From Larkinella punicea (GTDB lineage Bacteria > Bacteroidota > Bacteroidia > Cytophagales > Spirosomataceae): DNA of 64,000 nucleotides. The translations under genes were made by a program, and so were the position numbers. Every line of letters starts with the position of its first letter. The first letter of the stretch is position 1. Positions 59,613-64,000 of the stretch are shown here, one piece after another. The stretch spans positions 227,795 through 291,794 of the forward strand of contig NZ_QOWE01000009.1 of assembly GCF_003334855.1 (NCBI RefSeq), given 5' to 3'. The notes beneath the pieces are model-generated. The model made no database searches. It saw nothing but the letters and a program-made list of their open reading frames with translations, and was not told where the DNA came from.

Positions 59613-61958
59613 CTACTCCGCTTTGATCAAAATCCGGATGTCGGTATTTCGCCCCTTGTCGTCGGCACAGGAGATTTTCAGCGAACCGGGTTGCGGACTG
59701 AAGAAAACACCCTCCGTTGGGGCGGCTTTTCGGTAAAGTTTGTCGTTTAGATACCAGTAAACCAGCTTCACTTCATTGTCGGCCTGACAACTCAGTTGCA
59801 ACTGCTGGGGCTGATTGGGATTGATAAAATACTCACTGCCATCATTCGGACTCACGATCTGCGGCCCCTGCTGCGCAAACACCCGCGTGCAGGCCGGGTT
59901 GTGGGGCGGTATTTTCAGGTACGGAATCCGGCGGCTTTCGTAAAAAGCAATCAACTCCGGCGCGAGATTCGGGTAAAACCGCTGAACGGCCTGATCGGAT
60001 TCCGAACCGGTATTTTCGGGTAAACAATGGGCGCAGTACGACACAGTTCCGGCCGGGTTGGTCCAGACGGTTTTCTGATGCTGGCAACGCTGGTAGGGCG
60101 AAACGCCCATGATGGCGTAATCGACGATTTTATGCGCACAGAATTCACCCGGCACATCGCCGGTTTCGGCACAAACCTGACGCATCGACAAGCTTTTCGG
60201 CATTCGGAACCAGCCGCTGGTCGAGTTGTAGTCGATGGCGTTGAAAATACTGAATAACAATGGCGTGGCAATGTTGGCTCCGCTCAGTTCCGGTACGCCC
60301 TCGCCCGAAAAATTACCGACCCAAACGCCCACCGTATACCGTTTGTTGTAGCCAATGCTCCAGGCGTCGCGCCGACCGTAGGACGTACCGGTTTTCCAGG
60401 CGATGCGCGGCAAATGGTAGCTATTGTCAAAGTTATTTGGCAAATCCGGGCGGGTAATCTGGGTAAGCGTGTTGGTAATCAAAAAGGCCGCATCCTCCGA
60501 AATCAGGCGGTTTTTTTTCGCCGGAATTTCATTCACGTCGGGAGCCACAAAGTTGAGGTTGCTCATCTGACCGCCGTTGGCAAAAGCCGCAAACAGCCTC
60601 GTCAGTTCTTCCAGCGTGACACCACAACCGCCCAGAATGACCGACAAACCCAGCCCTTTCGACTGTTTTTTGATGGTTTCAAAACCGGCTTTTTTCAAGT
60701 AATTAATAAACGTCGGTGTGCCAAGCTGTTGCATCGTCTTCACCGCCGGAACGTTCAGCGAGTTCGCCAGTGCCGATTCTACCGTGATCGGGCCGTAGAA
60801 TTGCCGGTCGTAATTCTCGGGTTCGTAACCGGAAAAGCTCGTTGGCACATCATTCAGAACGGTTTTTGGCGTCATCAGTCCTTTGTCGAAAGCCACGGCA
60901 TACAGCAGCGGTTTCAGGGTGCTGCCCGGCGACCGCACCGCCCGGACGCCGTCTACCTGCCCGCCGTCGTAGCCATTCGCAAAATCCGCCGAACCAACGT
61001 AGGCTTCGACGGCCATTGTCTGGTTATTGATCACCAGAACCGCTGCGTTGTGAATGTTCATCGAACGCACCCGACCCACGTAACTGGCTACGAGTTGCTC
61101 CGCCTGAGCCTGCCGGTTGGGCCGCAGCAGCGTGTGAATGATCGCCTGATCGGGCTGGCTTTTTTTCAGCCGCAACGCCAGGTGAGGTGCCCGTTTCGGT
61201 AAGACCCGCCGGTGTGCCTCCAAGGGTTCGGCCAGGGCGTCGGCTATGGCTTCGGACGTGAACAGGCCAGTTTGTCGGAAGCGGTTCAGCCAACGATTTC
61301 GTTCCTGCACAATCAGCTTGTTATTGATTCCCAGCCGTAGGGTCGAGGGGCGGTTTGGAATGATCGTGAGCGTCGTGATTTCGGCCAGGCTCAACAGTTG
61401 GGGCGGTTTTCCGAGGTACAGCATCGACGCCGATTTAATGCCTTCTACATTCCCGCCGTACGGAATCAGGTTCAGATAGAGTTGGAGAATTTCGTCTTTA
61501 GAATAAAAAAGCTCCAGTTGAATGGCCCGGAACACTTCTACGAGTTTGCTGGCGTACGTCCGTTTTCGGGGTTCCAGCAACCGGACCACCTGCATGGTGA
61601 TCGTGGAAGCCCCCGAGGTTCGGCGGCCCGTTGTCAGGTTGCGAACGGCGGCCCGCGCCATCGATAAGGGGTTAAAACCGGGGTGGTAATAGAAGAACCG
61701 GTCTTCCTTGTGTAAAATCGTTTTCCGCAACACCGGCGTAATTTCGTCCAGTTCTGTCATTAATCGCCATTTGTCGTCGTCACTCAGGAAGGCATGAAGA
61801 ATAATGCCATCGGCGGCCGTAATAACCGTTGAATACCGTGGCCGGACCTTTAGCGGGAAAAACAAATTCAACCCCAGCAACAGCCCGACGAACGCAGCCA
61901 GGGCTTTTACCCCGCGTCGTTTCCAGAATTTTTTGGCGATATGAAGTAATTTTTCCAA
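59613..61958 (-). CDS. pbpC: Penicillin-binding protein 1C
   Basis: A 781-residue bifunctional peptidoglycan synthase. An N-terminal membrane anchor (VKALAAFVGLLLGLNLFF) is followed by a GT51 glycosyltransferase domain (HKEDRFFYYHPGFNPLSMAR, with TSGASTITMQ). Next is a transpeptidase domain with SxxK in GSTLKPLLYA (near 345) and KTGTS (near 525), and then a C-terminal BiPBP_C domain (about 690-781). This is the PbpC arrangement; no alpha-2-macroglobulin gene, its usual partner, is adjacent in the window. It polymerises and cross-links cell wall. Confidence 0.93.
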   Translation of the reverse strand: MEKLLHIAKKFWKRRGVKALAAFVGLLLGLNLFFPLKVRPRYSTVITAADGIILHAFLSDDDKWRLMTELDEITPVLRKTILHKEDRFFYYHPGFNPLSMARAAVRNLTTGRRTSGASTITMQVVRLLEPRKRTYASKLVEVFRAIQLELFYSKDEILQLYLNLIPYGGNVEGIKSASMLYLGKPPQLLSLAEITTLTIIPNRPSTLRLGINNKLIVQERNRWLNRFRQTGLFTSEAIADALAEPLEAHRRVLPKRAPHLALRLKKSQPDQAIIHTLLRPNRQAQAEQLVASYVGRVRSMNIHNAAVLVINNQTMAVEAYVGSADFANGYDGGQVDGVRAVRSPGSTLKPLLYAVAFDKGLMTPKTVLNDVPTSFSGYEPENYDRQFYGPITVESALANSLNVPAVKTMQQLGTPTFINYLKKAGFETIKKQSKGLGLSVILGGCGVTLEELTRLFAAFANGGQMSNLNFVAPDVNEIPAKKNRLISEDAAFLITNTLTQITRPDLPNNFDNSYHLPRIAWKTGTSYGRRDAWSIGYNKRYTVGVWVGNFSGEGVPELSGANIATPLLFSIFNAIDYNSTSGWFRMPKSLSMRQVCAETGDVPGEFCAHKIVDYAIMGVSPYQRCQHQKTVWTNPAGTVSYCAHCLPENTGSESDQAVQRFYPNLAPELIAFYESRRIPYLKIPPHNPACTRVFAQQGPQIVSPNDGSEYFINPNQPQQLQLSCQADNEVKLVYWYLNDKLYRKAAPTEGVFFSPQPGSLKISCADDKGRNTDIRILIKAE

Positions 61959-61982
61959 TATGCGAACCCTTATTTTAAAAAG

Positions 61983-62055
61983 CCCCTAAATCCCCTAAAG
62001 GGGACTTTTGAATCCGGAGATTCTGTGTCCAAGTCCCCTTTAGGGGATTTAGGGG
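61983..62055. repeat. CCCCTAAA-type inverted repeat, copy 5
   Basis: Perfect 25-bp arms (61983-62007 and 62031-62055) with core CCCCTAAAGGGG. The centre read on the minus strand is ACTTGGACACAGAATCTCC, the family centre, so this copy is inverted relative to copies 2-4. It lies in the divergent gap between pbpC and the beta-CASP gene. Confidence 0.88.
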
Positions 62056-62094
62056 TGTAAACGATTTTAAGGGCAGATAAAAATAAATCCTTTT

Positions 62095-63507
62095 ATGAAA
62101 ATACAATTTTTTGGTGCCGCCCGCACCGTTACCGGCAGTAAACACCTGATTACGACCCAACGCGGAACACGCATTTTGCTCGACTGCGGTTTGTTTCAGG
62201 GCATCAATACCGACGATCTCAATCAGGATTTCCGGTTTAAAGCTTCCGACGTCGATTACCTCCTCCTGTCGCACGCCCACATCGACCATTGCGGATTGAT
62301 TCCGCGGCTGGTTCGTCAGGGTTTTACCGGCCCGATTTACTGCACCCCTGCCACTGCCGATCTCTGCCAGCTTATGCTGCTCGACAGTGCGCACATTCAG
62401 GAAAAGGACCTGGAGCGGATCAACAAACGCCGGAAAAAGCAAGACCGCGCCTTGCTGGAACTGTTGTACGAAACCGCCGATGTGGAACGCGCCCTGGAGC
62501 TGTTAAAACCGGTCGAGTATGGCGAAACGTTCTGGCTCAGCCGCGACGAAGTCAGCGTGGTCTTTACCGACACCGCCCACCTGCTCGGCAGCGCGGCCAT
62601 TAGCCTGACCGTCCACGAAACCGCTCCGAACGGCGATCCGGTGGAAAAGCGCCTGTTTTTCAGTGGTGACATTGGCCGGCCGCACGACAAGATACTGAAA
62701 ATGCCGGAACCCTTTCCGCAAGCGGATTACATTCTTTGCGAATCGACGTATGGCGACAAACTCCACGAGCCGGAACTCGACATGAGTGCGCATTTGCTGC
62801 GGATTGTACACGAAACCTGCGTGGTGCGTCGGGGCAAGCTCATTATCCCGGCTTTTGCCGTCGACCGAACGCAGGAGTTGGTGTATGCGCTCGACCAGCT
62901 CGAAAACCGGGGCGAATTACCGCGTCTGCCGGTGTACATCGACAGCCCGATGGCCGTGAAAGCCACGCATTTGATGAAAGCCCACGAGGAATGTTTCAAC
63001 CCGGAGATTCTGGCTTACATCGAAAAAGACGGCGACGCCTTTGCCTTCCCGAACCTGCATTACGTGTCGGATGTGGAAGAATCGAAAGCCATCAATGAGA
63101 GCGACGAACCCTGCATCATCATCTCCGCATCGGGCATGGCCGAAGCCGGACGCATCAAACACCACATCAAAAACAACATCGAAGATTCGCGCTGCACGAT
63201 TCTGATTGTGGGCTACTGCGGCCCCGAAACGCTGGGAGGAGCCTTGAAACGGGGCGATTCGCAGGTGAAAATCTTTGGCGAAACGTTTCTGGTGAAAGCC
63301 GACGTGGAGGTGATGGACTCGTTCAGCGCCCACGGCGATTACCGGGAGATGCTCGAATTTCTGTCGTGCCAGGATGCAGGGCGGGTGAAACAGGTATTTC
63401 TGGTCCACGGCGAATACGACCGGCAGGTGGTTTTCCGGCAGAAACTCCAGAGTGCCGGTTTCCAGAATGTCTACATTCCGGCGCTGTATGAGTCGGTGGA
63501 ATTGTAG
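62095..63507 (+). CDS. Beta-CASP metallo-beta-lactamase-fold ribonuclease
   Basis: A 470-residue zinc nuclease-like protein. The MBL motif HAHIDHCG (HxHxDH) is near residue 60, with later HLLGSA (H near 164), FSGDIG (D near 188) and a final H in DSFSAHGDY (near 410). A beta-CASP insert (about 210-350) contains ESTYGDKLHE, KLIIPAFAVDRTQELVYALD and SASGMAEAGRI. This layout is that of YSH1/CPSF73-like RNA-processing nucleases in bacteria. It lacks the C-terminal domain of RNase J. Substrate RNA unknown. Confidence 0.9.
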   Translation: MKIQFFGAARTVTGSKHLITTQRGTRILLDCGLFQGINTDDLNQDFRFKASDVDYLLLSHAHIDHCGLIPRLVRQGFTGPIYCTPATADLCQLMLLDSAHIQEKDLERINKRRKKQDRALLELLYETADVERALELLKPVEYGETFWLSRDEVSVVFTDTAHLLGSAAISLTVHETAPNGDPVEKRLFFSGDIGRPHDKILKMPEPFPQADYILCESTYGDKLHEPELDMSAHLLRIVHETCVVRRGKLIIPAFAVDRTQELVYALDQLENRGELPRLPVYIDSPMAVKATHLMKAHEECFNPEILAYIEKDGDAFAFPNLHYVSDVEESKAINESDEPCIIISASGMAEAGRIKHHIKNNIEDSRCTILIVGYCGPETLGGALKRGDSQVKIFGETFLVKADVEVMDSFSAHGDYREMLEFLSCQDAGRVKQVFLVHGEYDRQVVFRQKLQSAGFQNVYIPALYESVEL

Positions 63508-63585
63508 GCGGTTTGAAAAAATCGCAGGCAAAAGCGGTCTGAAACCTAAAAAACGGAGAAACCGTAAAAAAACTGTAGCGACGGC

Positions 63586-63616
63586 TTGCATAAAAAATCA
63601 AAACCCTGCATCTTTG
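63586..63616 (+). promoter_or_regulatory. Candidate promoter of tRNA-Leu
   Basis: TTG (63586-63588), 20-base spacer, CATCTTTG (63609-63616), one mismatch from TAnnTTTG. The tRNA starts 23 bases later. Confidence 0.5.
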
Positions 63617-63638
63617 CAATCCCATCTGGGGAATGTAT

Positions 63639-63722
63639 GCCGAAGTGGTGAAACTGGTAGACACGCACGTTTCAGGGGCGTGTGAACGTAAGTTCATGCG
63701 AGTTCGAGTCTCGCCTTCGGCA
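63639..63722 (+). tRNA. tRNA-Leu (anticodon CAG)
   Basis: An 84-base class II tRNA. Acceptor GCCGAAG pairs with CTTCGGC; the D arm has GTG/CAC; the anticodon stem CACGT/GCGTG holds the loop TTCAGGG, so the anticodon is CAG (reads CUG). A long variable arm (TGAACGTAAGTTCA) and a TPsiC arm GCGAG-TTCGAGT-CTCGC follow. The discriminator is A, as required for leucine. CCA is not encoded. Confidence 0.95.
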
Positions 63723-63731
63723 CAGCAACTT

Positions 63732-63762
63732 AGCCCGTAATCGTTTGATTACGGGCTTTTTG
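63732..63762 (+). terminator. Intrinsic terminator of tRNA-Leu
   Basis: Perfect 11-bp stem AGCCCGTAATC / GATTACGGGCT around GTTT, followed by TTTTTG. Confidence 0.9.
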
Positions 63763-63803
63763 TTTTTAGTAGGAAATGCCATTCGTGACGATGCACAAAA
63801 GTT

Positions 63804-63951
63804 GGATCAAGAGCAAAAGTTGTGGAGGGCGTAGGATTTTTTTAGGTTTGTGTTTTTGATCAAACCTGTATTGTTTTGGATCAAGAGCAAAAGTTGTGGA
63901 GGGCGTAGGATTTTTTTAGGTTTGTGTTTTTGATCAAACCTGTATTGTTTT
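63804..63951. repeat. 74-bp direct tandem duplication
   Basis: Two identical 74-base units (63804-63877 and 63878-63951). Each contains an AGGTTTG / CAAACCT hairpin preceded by a T run, and a GATCAAGAG / TTTTGATCA pair. The 49 bases after it to the window end carry no gene I can support. The duplication follows the tRNA gene and its terminator. Confidence 0.85.
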
Positions 63952-64000
63952 GGAGAGTTTCTTGCCCCTGATTCAGTTCCTGTTACCCGAGTTCATCCTG

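Noticed and set aside
63804..63951. Two-unit repeat considered as a CRISPR
   Set aside because: The unit is duplicated in full with no spacer variation; it is a plain tandem duplication.
63952..64000. Possible end of a minus-strand gene at the right edge
   Set aside because: Only five codons before a stop are visible; too short to support any call.

Overview
This window looks like chromosomal DNA from a member of the Bacteroidota, most likely a Cytophagales / Spirosomaceae-type bacterium (inference from gene content, with no search run). Evidence: promoters with a TAnnTTTG -7 box (best at the rpmG, ftsY, rpmH, hpt, emrA-like and padR genes); Bacteroidota-restricted proteins (DUF4295 beside rpmG and ftsY, DUF4296, DUF2480, a BatA-like VWA/DUF58 operon); a 1336-residue secreted protease with a C-terminal type IX secretion sorting domain; bacillithiol synthesis (bshC); and a 7TM-DISM histidine kinase. 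Most genes are housekeeping and of moderate GC. The main exceptions are an AT-rich HEPN-type gene at 22.1-23.3 kb and its decayed flank.

Layout. 0-8.4 kb: Lrp regulator, TPR protein, hpt, an isolated nuoD, rpmG-DUF4295-ftsY, two small envelope proteins, rimO. 8.4-17.1 kb: 7TM sensor kinase, aldehyde dehydrogenase, then a MarR regulator facing an EmrAB-TolC-like efflux operon whose promoter is bracketed by two matching 19-bp operator-like palindromes; an acyl carrier protein. 17.2-24.6 kb: accessory-flavoured stretch with a DUF4143 AAA ATPase whose start codon lies in a 51-bp perfect palindrome, comB-like, gcvT, a Uma2-fold nuclease, the HEPN protein, a probable gene remnant and an EamA half-transporter. 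24.6-40.6 kb: secreted S8 protease, dolichol-phosphate-mannose-like glycosyltransferase, hemG, DUF58/BatA operon, rnhB, tsaB, C-terminal processing protease, rnpA-rpmH. 40.7-48.2 kb: M61 peptidase lacking its PDZ end, GH30 hydrolase, uvrB, prfA. 48.4-63.5 kb: sugar-oxidation theme (two Gfo/Idh/MocA oxidoreductases, a DUF1080 hydrolase, a ThuA protein, an inositol oxygenase and a sodium:solute symporter) mixed with padR, bshC, 5-formyl-THF cyclo-ligase, a beta-lactamase-fold hydrolase, PBP1C and a beta-CASP nuclease. 63.6-64 kb: tRNA-Leu(CAG) and a 74-bp tandem duplication.

The most unusual signal is between the genes. I count about twenty long inverted repeats in 64 kb, in at least four unrelated families. 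One family is built from strictly 7-nt-periodic words (TCTNNNN, GTTTAAN, TCATNNN, TNNNTNT) arranged as hairpins, always in convergent or co-directional gaps. The same kind of heptamer array also appears in frame inside two genes: it forms the signal-peptide region of the BatA-operon protein at 33.3 kb and an insertion in the cyclo-ligase at 53.0 kb. A second family (CCCCTAAA..TTTAGGGG arms with a conserved ACTTGGAC..ATCC centre) sits mostly in divergent promoter regions and in one case supplies the C-terminus of a transporter. This resembles the heptanucleotide STRR repeats known from cyanobacteria, and is the best candidate here for something not yet described in this lineage.
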